64,000 nt of DNA, taken from assembly GCA_964444735.1 (NCBI GenBank), contig CAYUIJ010000002.1, positions 24,221 to 88,220 on the forward strand. Direction: 5' to 3'. The notes under the pieces were generated by a model that was not told where the DNA came from, ran no database searches, and saw nothing but the letters and a program-made list of their open reading frames with translations. Of this stretch, positions 27,088-34,337 are shown in pieces; the stretch's first letter is position 1; each line of letters starts with the position of its first letter. A program made the translations under genes and the position numbers. Origin of the DNA: Phocaeicola_A sp964444735 (GTDB lineage: Bacteria; Bacteroidota; Bacteroidia; Bacteroidales; Bacteroidaceae).

Positions 27088-27468
27088 TTATTCTTTGCAT
27101 ATGCTTTCATATGTTTGCGCATCCATCAATCTGTCCAACTCAGTAATATCAGAAAGTTCGACTTTGATGATCCAGTTCTTGAATGCGTCTTTGTTCAGCA
27201 ATTCAGGCTCATCGTTCAAAGTTTCGTTTATCTCAACAACGGTTCCGCTTACAGGCGAGATAAGATCACTGGCAGCCTTAACACTTTCTACAGCACCGAA
27301 TTCTGAATCTTTTTCTACTTCCTCGTCAACATCCGGCATATCAACATATACGATGTTTCCCAAAGCATGCTGCGCATAGTCAGTAATTCCTATATAGCCG
27401 AAATTTCCTTCAACCTTAACCCATTCGTGTGATTCTGAATAATACAGACCTTCGATAATTTTACTCAT
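27088..27468 (-). CDS. gcvH: Glycine cleavage system H protein
   Basis: The 126-residue lipoyl carrier that shuttles the aminomethyl group between P, T and L proteins. The lipoylated lysine is K64 in GAVESVKAASDL. The start at 27468 (MSKIIEGLYYSESHEWV) is typical of the family; an upstream in-frame ATG would overlap the end of gcvT. The protein is attached to lipoate by the ligase encoded two genes upstream. Confidence 0.96.
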   Translation of the reverse strand: MSKIIEGLYYSESHEWVKVEGNFGYIGITDYAQHALGNIVYVDMPDVDEEVEKDSEFGAVESVKAASDLISPVSGTVVEINETLNDEPELLNKDAFKNWIIKVELSDITELDRLMDAQTYESICKE

Positions 27469-27494
27469 TTTGTTACGTTTTTGGTTATACAAAT

Positions 27495-28592
27495 CTATTT
27501 CTTATAACTTTTTTGATAGAAACGTTTTTTGCAAACAGTTCCTTTGAATGTTTTTTTGCGGATGCGTACATCGACTTCCGTTCCCAAAGCGGCATATTGA
27601 TTGTCAATCAATGCCATGCAAACACTTTTTCCTGTAGAGATTGACTGGTATCCGGTAGTAACATAACCAATGCGTACACCGTCCGCTTCAATATCATAAC
27701 CGTTACGCGGAACAGCTTTTCCCTGCAACTCGATACCTACTACTTTTTGTCCGATTCCGTGTTCTTTTTGTTGAGCAATAGCTTTTTTCCCGATAAATTC
27801 AGGTTTATCCATCTTTACGAATGAACCTAATCCGGCTTCGATTGGAGTGATGTCTTGGCTCAATTCATGTCCGTAAAGAGGAAGAGCCACTTCGAAACGC
27901 AATGTATCACGGCATCCAAGCCCACAAGGAGTTACCTCTTTTGATCCTACCAGAATGTCCCATACTTTATTGATATATCCGGTGCTGCTGTAGATTTCGA
28001 ATCCGTCTTCACCAGTATATCCTGTACGGCTGATAATTACTTGTTCGCCTTCAATTTTCAGTTCCTTAAATGTATAGAATTTGAGATCGGAGACTTTTAC
28101 GTTCAGATGTTTTTCAATCAGTTCTTCTGCTTTCGGGCCTTGAACAGCTACTTCGGCATAGTATTCAGACAAATCCGCAATTTCTGCATTGAATCCGGTG
28201 CTGTTTTCTTTCATCCAAGCTACATCTTTGGCAATATTGGCAGCATTGATAACCAGGAAGAATTCATTGTCTCCCTTTTTATAAACCAGTAAATCATCAA
28301 CGACACCGCCATTAGGATAAAGCATCATGCCATAAAGAACTTTTCCAGAAGTCATTTCGCGGACATCGTTTGTGAATAAATGTCCAACAAGCTTTTCTGC
28401 CTCCGGACCAGTGATAAGCACTTCTCCCATGTGTGAGACATCAAAAATTCCACATGCGTGACGCACTGCATTATGTTCTTCTACAATGGATGTATATTGA
28501 ATTGGCATGTCAAAACCGCCAAACGGATTCATTAAAGCTCCCAGTGCGATGTGCTTGTCGTACAAACAGGTTCTTTTTAAATTATTTTCCAT
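27495..28592 (-). CDS. gcvT: Glycine cleavage system T protein (aminomethyltransferase)
   Basis: A 365-residue tetrahydrofolate-dependent enzyme that releases ammonia from GcvH-bound aminomethyl and makes 5,10-methylene-THF. Conserved marks are FGGFDMPIQYTSIVEEH, GIFDVSHMGEV with the catalytic Asp, TNDV, and ISRTGYTGEDGFEIY. It begins 21 bases after the lipoate ligase gene. Confidence 0.95.
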   Translation of the reverse strand: MENNLKRTCLYDKHIALGALMNPFGGFDMPIQYTSIVEEHNAVRHACGIFDVSHMGEVLITGPEAEKLVGHLFTNDVREMTSGKVLYGMMLYPNGGVVDDLLVYKKGDNEFFLVINAANIAKDVAWMKENSTGFNAEIADLSEYYAEVAVQGPKAEELIEKHLNVKVSDLKFYTFKELKIEGEQVIISRTGYTGEDGFEIYSSTGYINKVWDILVGSKEVTPCGLGCRDTLRFEVALPLYGHELSQDITPIEAGLGSFVKMDKPEFIGKKAIAQQKEHGIGQKVVGIELQGKAVPRNGYDIEADGVRIGYVTTGYQSISTGKSVCMALIDNQYAALGTEVDVRIRKKTFKGTVCKKRFYQKSYKK

Positions 28593-28613
28593 GGTTCAAT
28601 GATTTATTTAAAG

Positions 28614-29594
28614 TTATTCGTTTTTAAACAATATGCTCATAAATTGTTCGGCATCCAGATAAAGAATAATATCTTTAAGCCGGATATTCTTTAAAATATT
28701 TCTTATGGTATTTTCTTCATAGATAACATTGGTTAGCGGCTCAAGCAAGCCGTGATCAAGGTCCCCAATAAGGAAGAAATCGCCCATCAGATTTATCTTT
28801 TTTATGATACCGTTTTTCAATTCCATCCGTATCTCCAATTCACCGGCCATTGAGGTCTTTCCTCGTCTGACCAAAGTATAGCGAGGATTGTTTCCGTAAA
28901 TAAATTCATCTGTCAGATATTCCTTTTCAATGGCTTGTATTTCTTTTACGTCATTATCCGGCAACATTATTGTGTCATCACATAATTGTGAACGGACGAA
29001 TATCTTGAATTCTTCAATGTCCATTGTGAGATATTCTGAAAGATTTGTAACGTGCTGCCTGATAGACTCAATTCCTTTACTGATCAGTTTTTCGTTAGAA
29101 GGGGTTATGGCACGTATCAGATTTTCCATATCGGTATTGAACAACATTGTTCCATGTACGATACTTTTTCCGGGTAAATGATAAAAAGCATTGCCTGATA
29201 CTTTCTTCCCGTTTATCATGATGTCATTACGTCCGGAAGCTTCTGCAGGAACTCCCAGTTTACGCAATATGAATGCTATCATGCAGATGTATCGGTCGAA
29301 AGTAAAGCTTACATTTTCCGCACGCACAATATAAGAGAACATGATGTTGCTGGAATCAGCATAAACACATCCGCCTCCGCTTTTTCTACGGTAGGTCTGT
29401 ATATTGTGCGAGCGACAGAAATCAATGTTTACTTCGTTTTCTATCAATTGGTTCCTTCCGAAAATGACAGTTGGCGCTACCTGCCACATAAAGAAGCATT
29501 CGTCTTCGTCAAGATGGCGGGCTACAAATTCTTCCATTGCCAGATAGAACGGAAGACGATGCCGTTTTTTATCAGGTAGTTCGATATATTTCAT
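28614..29594 (-). CDS. lplA: Lipoate-protein ligase A
   Basis: A 326-residue enzyme that adenylates lipoate and attaches it to lipoyl domains. The BPL_LplA catalytic core shows RKSGGGCVYADSSNIMFSYI, the KKVSGNAFYHLPGKSIVHG segment with the catalytic Lys, and TNLSEYL. The C-terminal accessory domain is present (about residues 235-326). It is the first gene of the gcv cluster and probably lipoylates GcvH made from the same transcript. Promoter at 29622-29629, leader only about 20 bases. Confidence 0.92.
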   Translation of the reverse strand: MKYIELPDKKRHRLPFYLAMEEFVARHLDEDECFFMWQVAPTVIFGRNQLIENEVNIDFCRSHNIQTYRRKSGGGCVYADSSNIMFSYIVRAENVSFTFDRYICMIAFILRKLGVPAEASGRNDIMINGKKVSGNAFYHLPGKSIVHGTMLFNTDMENLIRAITPSNEKLISKGIESIRQHVTNLSEYLTMDIEEFKIFVRSQLCDDTIMLPDNDVKEIQAIEKEYLTDEFIYGNNPRYTLVRRGKTSMAGELEIRMELKNGIIKKINLMGDFFLIGDLDHGLLEPLTNVIYEENTIRNILKNIRLKDIILYLDAEQFMSILFKNE

Positions 29595-29621
29595 TGCAAT
29601 AATACTTTCTTATTTTTTGCT

Positions 29622-29629
29622 CAAATATA
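29622..29629 (-). promoter_or_regulatory. Predicted -7 element for lplA-gcvT-gcvH
   Basis: TATATTTG on the minus strand, 27 bases before the lplA start. The leader left is too short for a glycine riboswitch. Confidence 0.6.
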
Positions 29630-29662
29630 CAGAATATTTTGGATTGTCTTATATAAAAAACT

Positions 29663-29726
29663 ATCATTTTGTTTGATAAAAGTTGTAGATAGTCCTTTTG
29701 CAATCGTTTGCAACCTACAAAATGAT
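29663..29726. promoter_or_regulatory. Inverted repeat upstream of the lplA promoter
   Basis: ATCATTTTGT (29663-29672) and ACAAAATGAT (29717-29726) are perfect complements 44 bases apart. Between them the smaller palindromic pair TTGCAA-tcgt-TTGCAA appears. The repeat lies upstream of the lplA -7 box, a position suited to an activator or repressor of the glycine cleavage genes. No regulator is identified. Confidence 0.4.
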
Positions 29727-29871
29727 AAAAATATAAATTTTTAACGTCAATTATTTTTTTTGCGATAGTAACAAAGAATAGATCTCAGAAAAATTCCGAT
29801 TTTATTGTAGAAAACGCGCATGCAATGAAGCAATGAAATGAAAAGAAACATTTACCGATAACAATACAAAA

Positions 29872-29910
29872 GCGAAAGCATAAATCTTCGTATGCAAAAA
29901 TGCTTTTCGC
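29872..29910 (-). terminator. Terminator after the MBL hydrolase gene
   Basis: GCGAAAGCA (29872-29880) pairs with TGCTTTTCGC (29901-29910) with one bulge; on the minus strand the stem is followed by TTTTGTATTGTT. It lies about 10 bases beyond the MBL stop codon and separates this unit from the gcv cluster. Confidence 0.6.
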
Positions 29911-29919
29911 CTTCGTATC

Positions 29920-30561
29920 TTATCTGAGATATATATTATACATTTTCTCATCCCCAACGGTTGATGACGGGCCATGTCCTGAATATATTTTTGTTTCATC
30001 GGGAAGTGTCAGTATTTTTTCCTTGATTCCGTTTATCAGCATTTCTTCTCCTCCTCCTCCAAAATCAGTCCGTCCGATACTGAACCGGAACAGAACGTCA
30101 CCGGTAAACAATATATTTTCTTCTTTGCAATAGAAGCATATTGAACCGAGTGAATGTCCCGGAATATGAAATATACTGAACTTGTGATTGCCAAACAAAA
30201 TGCTGTCCTTTTCATCCAGAAAACTTTTCAGGGGAACCGGATCTTCGTATTCGCGTATTCCGAAGACAGCGATTCGTTCTTTTATCTGATCCATCCATGG
30301 CAAGTCGGCCTTATGGGCTTCTGCCTTTATGCCGAATTCTTTCCACATGAACGGATTGCCAAACACATGGTCTAAATGAAGATGTGTATTGAGCAGATGC
30401 ATAATATTCAGATTATTCTCAAGAATGAATTGTTTTAGCTCATCCTTTTCATTGTCATAGTAACAGCCGCAGTCAATGACAACGGCTTCTTTGGCTTCAT
30501 CCCATACTACATAGGTGTTTACGGGAAACATATTGAATTCAAATTTCTTAATGTCAAGCAT
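29920..30561 (-). CDS. Metallo-beta-lactamase-fold hydrolase (glyoxalase II-like)
   Basis: A 213-residue soluble hydrolase. The metal motif THLHLDH (residues about 58-64) and later HIPGHSLGSICFYC, GDVLFRFSIGRTD and YSGHGPSST give the full set of His/Asp ligands for two metals. It resembles the short glyoxalase II-like group acting on thioesters or related compounds, but lacks the long C-terminal substrate domain of true GloB. It follows rsmG by 12 bases, so it shares that transcript. The substrate is unknown. Confidence 0.88.
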   Translation of the reverse strand: MLDIKKFEFNMFPVNTYVVWDEAKEAVVIDCGCYYDNEKDELKQFILENNLNIMHLLNTHLHLDHVFGNPFMWKEFGIKAEAHKADLPWMDQIKERIAVFGIREYEDPVPLKSFLDEKDSILFGNHKFSIFHIPGHSLGSICFYCKEENILFTGDVLFRFSIGRTDFGGGGEEMLINGIKEKILTLPDETKIYSGHGPSSTVGDEKMYNIYLR

Positions 30562-30573
30562 AGAGTGGACAAT

Positions 30574-31194
30574 TTAAAATGATACATAAACCACTTTCTT
30601 TGTATTAAAGAATTCTTCGCTGAAATAAGCGTTCAGATTATATATAATGGTACGGCTTTTGAACTGCATGATTTCGTTTTGCAAATCTCCTCCTTTCAGG
30701 CATATCAATCCGTTGGGATGTGCGTTCTTTGATTCTTTTGAAATGTTTTTTCGTATGATTTTGACCAGATTATTCAATGGAGTAACCGCGCGGCTGACTA
30801 CAAAATCAAACATCTGTTTTTCTTCTTCGGCCCGGCAATGTCTTAAACTGACATTTTGAAGTCCGATAGCTGTTGATATTTCGGTTGCTACCTTTATTTT
30901 CTTTCCTATACTGTCTACCAGATGAAAATGACATTCAGGAAACATTACTGCCAGAGGTATTCCGGGGAATCCTCCGCCGGTTCCCAAATCCATGATTTGT
31001 GTTCCGTTTCGGAAGTTTATGATTTTTGCAATGCCCAGAGAATGCAATACGTGGCGCTCATACAGATTGGCTACATCTTTACGCGATATTACATTTATTT
31101 TAGCGTTCCAATCGGTATATAAGTCATAAAGGGCAGCAAACTGCTTTTTCTGCTTTTCGGTAAGTTCCGGAAAATATTTTAATATAATGTCCAT
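30574..31194 (-). CDS. rsmG: 16S rRNA (guanine527-N7)-methyltransferase
   Basis: A 206-residue SAM enzyme that methylates G527 of 16S rRNA. SAM motif IMDLGTGGGFPGIPLAVMFP, HLVDSIGKKIKVATEI and FVVSRAVTPLNNLV are characteristic. It is not next to mnmG here, as it is in many genomes, but sits between an RsiV-like lipoprotein and an MBL hydrolase. Loss of RsmG is known to give low-level streptomycin resistance in other bacteria. Confidence 0.94.
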   Translation of the reverse strand: MDIILKYFPELTEKQKKQFAALYDLYTDWNAKINVISRKDVANLYERHVLHSLGIAKIINFRNGTQIMDLGTGGGFPGIPLAVMFPECHFHLVDSIGKKIKVATEISTAIGLQNVSLRHCRAEEEKQMFDFVVSRAVTPLNNLVKIIRKNISKESKNAHPNGLICLKGGDLQNEIMQFKSRTIIYNLNAYFSEEFFNTKKVVYVSF

Positions 31195-31216
31195 TAAGAT
31201 AAGGGTTGTAAAAGTT

Positions 31217-32017
31217 CTATTTTAGAATGCTTTTTAAAGATTCATAAGGGATAGTCAGTTCTGTAGGGCCAGCTGAATAGGGAGCTATTTCGTATGCGTT
31301 ATAATAGAACTTAACACCGTCAGGACTGAGCAGAAAGTTCCTTGAGGGGTACATATCGGTCCAATTGAGATAGCCTTCCTTATGCAATTCGTCAATGCTT
31401 TCAACCTGCAGATGATCTTTCAATGCATCCAGCAAAATAACGGTAAGAGGTTCTTTATAATTCTCAACAAAAACATCTTCCAGTTGCAATTGCTTTCCGG
31501 TAACTTTGCTGAAATTCATATAAGATATGGCATGATTCCCGTGTGCGCCTCCTTCGTAACTGATTAATTCAAGCTGATATCCCCATATACTGTCTAACGC
31601 GGGAATCTGCTTGCTGTTTAGAGTATATTCATAATCATACCATGCACTGACATTTTCTTTTTTGACATCTTCCTGGTAAAATGGCATGATATCTTCTTTA
31701 TAATGGTTTAGGTAGGAGTTCTTGAAAGAATCTACGGCTACCTGAGGCGTCAGATTCTCATATTCAAATGCAGCGTAAACTATTGCATTGTTGATGATCC
31801 GGTTTATGCTGTCATCGGGAACGGCATATTTTAGATTTATCCGAAAGTCGCATTGGGGTGACAGAGAGTCGTTTTCTATCAGCTTTTGTGGTATGTTGAT
31901 CACAATTGAATCAAAGCGGGTGGATGAACCGCTTGTTTTTTGTTGCTGGCATCCGTTCATTGTTAGCGTTATAACAGTAGCAGCCGTTATGACAGACATA
32001 GCACAGGGTATTCTCAT
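31217..32017 (-). CDS. RsiV-like DUF3298/DUF4163 lipoprotein
   Basis: A 266-residue envelope protein with a lipoprotein signal (hydrophobic stretch, then LTMNGCQQQ with the lipidated Cys near residue 23). The body shows the two-part DUF4163/DUF3298 layout, including YEGGAHGNHAISYMNFSKVT and LLSPDGVKFYYNAYEIAPYS. In RsiV the domain binds lysozyme, but most members have no known ligand; there is no sigma factor next to it here. Probably periplasmic or outer-membrane anchored. First gene of a unit with rsmG and the MBL hydrolase. Confidence 0.85.
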   Translation of the reverse strand: MRIPCAMSVITAATVITLTMNGCQQQKTSGSSTRFDSIVINIPQKLIENDSLSPQCDFRINLKYAVPDDSINRIINNAIVYAAFEYENLTPQVAVDSFKNSYLNHYKEDIMPFYQEDVKKENVSAWYDYEYTLNSKQIPALDSIWGYQLELISYEGGAHGNHAISYMNFSKVTGKQLQLEDVFVENYKEPLTVILLDALKDHLQVESIDELHKEGYLNWTDMYPSRNFLLSPDGVKFYYNAYEIAPYSAGPTELTIPYESLKSILK

Positions 32018-32040
32018 ATTTATCTGAATTTTATTATTTG

Positions 32041-32048
32041 CAAAGGTA
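32041..32048 (-). promoter_or_regulatory. Predicted -7 element for the RsiV-like/rsmG unit
   Basis: TACCTTTG on the minus strand (TAnnTTTG), 23 bases before the start codon at 32017. Confidence 0.6.
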
Positions 32049-32416
32049 ATTGTTTCTTCTATTTATTTTATTACTCCATCCGCTTTTTTATTTCTTTATC
32101 TCTGCATAATTAAAAGACTCATGGAATCCGGCCGGCGTTCCCGATGGCGCGTTTCTGCCGGGAGCAGCGGAAACCGGTGAAACAGACAACGGTTCCTAAA
32201 GTTTGAACCAAAAATAAAAGTTTCCGTTCACACATTCAGGGGAGTAACTTCTTCAGGCTGACTAATTTTGCCATTGATTTGTTATTTAAGCATATAATGT
32301 TTAACATAACATTTGGTGCTATTTTTTTAATTTAATCGGTGCAATTGTATCTACAATATTAAGGATAAGCAATTAAGAAAATATAGGAAATTCTCAAAAA
32401 TTGATGGCCAAATCAA
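32049..32416. other. Intergenic stretch between divergent units
   Basis: About 370 bases without an open frame of note. The last 150 bases are very AT-rich and lie just upstream of the sugar-cluster promoter, so regulator sites may be here, but I see no clear palindrome. Confidence 0.4.
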
Positions 32417-32424
32417 TATTTTTG
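32417..32424 (+). promoter_or_regulatory. Predicted -7 element for the sugar cluster
   Basis: TATTTTTG, a TAnnTTTG match; transcription would begin near 32431, about 42 bases before the beta-helix gene. Confidence 0.5.
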
Positions 32425-32455
32425 TTTAAGTTTGTGACATCTAAAATCTAAAGCT

Positions 32456-32476
32456 ATGAAACTTCTAACGCTATGA
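32456..32476 (+). CDS. Six-codon leader frame overlapping the beta-helix gene start
   Basis: ATG at 32456 reads MKLLTL and then TGA; its stop overlaps the ATG of the next gene as ATGA (32473-32476). This arrangement can couple translation of the main gene to the leader. It may instead be chance, or a remnant of a former start. Confidence 0.3.
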   Translation: MKLLTL

Positions 32477-34320
32477 TCAGGAAATTTGTATGTATCTTGG
32501 CTATTGCTCTGGCTTCTCAGAATTATATGCAGGCTGGAGATATCTGGGTATCTCCTGATGGGAATGATGATAATGACGGTACAAAGGAGGCTCCGTTACA
32601 AACTGTGGCCCGAGCTATAAAGCAGGCGAGAGAATGGCGCCGCATGGAAACGCCCGAAGTAAAAGATGGCATTCATATCCATCTGGCCGATGGAGTATAT
32701 GTTCAGGAAAAATCATTGTTTCTTCGTCCGGAAGACAGCGGTACAGCCGACTCGCCTACGTTTATAGAAGCAGATGGTTCTGCTGTGATTAGTGGAGAAT
32801 CAAGAATTACAGGCTGGAAATTGCTTAAAGATGATAATTCACGTATTCCCCAATCTTCCAGAAAGAAAATATGGGTGGCCGATGCACCACGTGTAGCAAA
32901 TCGTCATCTGGAGTTTCGCCAGATGTGGGTGAATGGAGAAAAAGCCCAACGGGCATCTCAATTCAAAGATGGAGTGATGGAACGTATGATAGATTTTGAC
33001 ACAAAGAATCAGACCATTACCATACCTACGCCGGATATTCCCAATTTGGAGACAGCTCCTCAGATGGAAATGATAGTTCATCAAAGATGGGCGATAGCAA
33101 TACTTCGTATTTCTGATTTTGATGTGAAAGGAGATAGTACGGTCGTTCGTTTTCATGACCCGGAAAGTCAGTTGGAATTTGCTCATCCATGGCCGCAACC
33201 GGTGATTGGGGGAGAAAAAGGGAATTCTTCTTTTTGTCTGGTAAACGATTTGGCTTTGCTGGACGAACCGGGAGAGTGGTATCAGGAATATCCTTCAGGA
33301 AGAATATATTATTATCCTCGTAGTGGCGAAGATATGAATATTGCAAAAGTAGTAGCCCCTGTAGTGGAACAGTTGGTGGTGATTGCCGGATCATTAGAAC
33401 GTCTGGTACGCCCGATACATTTTAAAAACATATCTTTTGAGTATGCGTCTTGTAACAAGCCTTCATATAAGGGGCATGTTACTCTTCAGGGAGGATTTTA
33501 TCTGTTGGATGCCTATAAATTGCAAAATCCCGGATTGCCGGAGAAAGCGGCATTGGAAAATCAGGCATGGATAGCACGTCCTGAGGCGGCCGTGTCGGTT
33601 AGAGGGGCGGAAGACATTCATTTTGACAATTGTGTTTTTGAACATTTGGGTGCAACTGGATTGGATTACAGACAGGCCGTAACCAATTCATCTGTAACCA
33701 ACTGCAAGTTTACCGATATCGGCGGAACCGGACTGATGATAGGGACATTCCCGGATAACGGATTTGAGACCCATATACCTTTCAAACCTCTAATTGAAAA
33801 CGAATTGTGCGCTTCAATTCTGATAAAAAACAATCTGATAACGAAAGTTACCAGTGAAGATTGGGGTTGCGTGGGTATAGCTGCAGGATATGTAAAAGAT
33901 GTTACTATAGCTCATAATGAAGTGTCGCATGTAAATTATTCTGGAATTTGTGTAGGGTGGGGATGGACCTTGCATGAAAGCGGTATGAGGAACAACCGGA
34001 TAGAGGCAAATTATGTGCATCATTTTGCACACCGTTTGTATGATGCCGGCGGATTGTATACTCTTTCTTCTCAACCTGGTTCCGTAATGAAGAACAATAG
34101 GATTGAGAATCTGATTGATGCACCATATGCAACCAATGATCGTGCGTTCTATATATATTTCGACGAAGCAACCGATGGATATACGGTGGAAAACAACTGG
34201 TGCCCCGAAAAGCGTTTTGATTCCAATCAGCCGGGTTCTCATAATGTATGGAAACTGAATGGCCCGGATGTTCCGGAAGCAATCAGACAGAATGCAGGAA
34301 TCCAAAAAGAGAATGAATAA
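32473..34320 (+). CDS. Secreted right-handed beta-helix protein, possible glycosidase (GH141-like)
   Basis: A 615-residue protein with a signal peptide (MIRKFVCILAIALASQNYMQ, cleavage near AGD). The mature start IWVSPDGNDDNDGTKEAPLQ and the GEWYQEYPSGRIYYYPRSGE motif followed by VVAPVVEQLVVI resemble beta-helix enzymes of the GH141 type. The C-terminal half (about residues 350-560) has repeated N-rich rungs such as SVTNCKFTDIGGTGLMIG and VTIAHNEVSHVNYSGICVG. GH141 includes alpha-L-fucosidase and xylanase activities; the family call is from memory and uncertain. First gene of a likely operon with GH31 (17-base gap). Confidence 0.75.
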   Translation: MIRKFVCILAIALASQNYMQAGDIWVSPDGNDDNDGTKEAPLQTVARAIKQAREWRRMETPEVKDGIHIHLADGVYVQEKSLFLRPEDSGTADSPTFIEADGSAVISGESRITGWKLLKDDNSRIPQSSRKKIWVADAPRVANRHLEFRQMWVNGEKAQRASQFKDGVMERMIDFDTKNQTITIPTPDIPNLETAPQMEMIVHQRWAIAILRISDFDVKGDSTVVRFHDPESQLEFAHPWPQPVIGGEKGNSSFCLVNDLALLDEPGEWYQEYPSGRIYYYPRSGEDMNIAKVVAPVVEQLVVIAGSLERLVRPIHFKNISFEYASCNKPSYKGHVTLQGGFYLLDAYKLQNPGLPEKAALENQAWIARPEAAVSVRGAEDIHFDNCVFEHLGATGLDYRQAVTNSSVTNCKFTDIGGTGLMIGTFPDNGFETHIPFKPLIENELCASILIKNNLITKVTSEDWGCVGIAAGYVKDVTIAHNEVSHVNYSGICVGWGWTLHESGMRNNRIEANYVHHFAHRLYDAGGLYTLSSQPGSVMKNNRIENLIDAPYATNDRAFYIYFDEATDGYTVENNWCPEKRFDSNQPGSHNVWKLNGPDVPEAIRQNAGIQKENE

Positions 34321-34337
34321 GCTAAACTTTCTATATT

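Noticed and set aside
29595..29919. Glycine riboswitch before the gcv cluster
   Set aside because: No tandem aptamer sequence is visible, and the predicted promoter lies only 27 bases from lplA.
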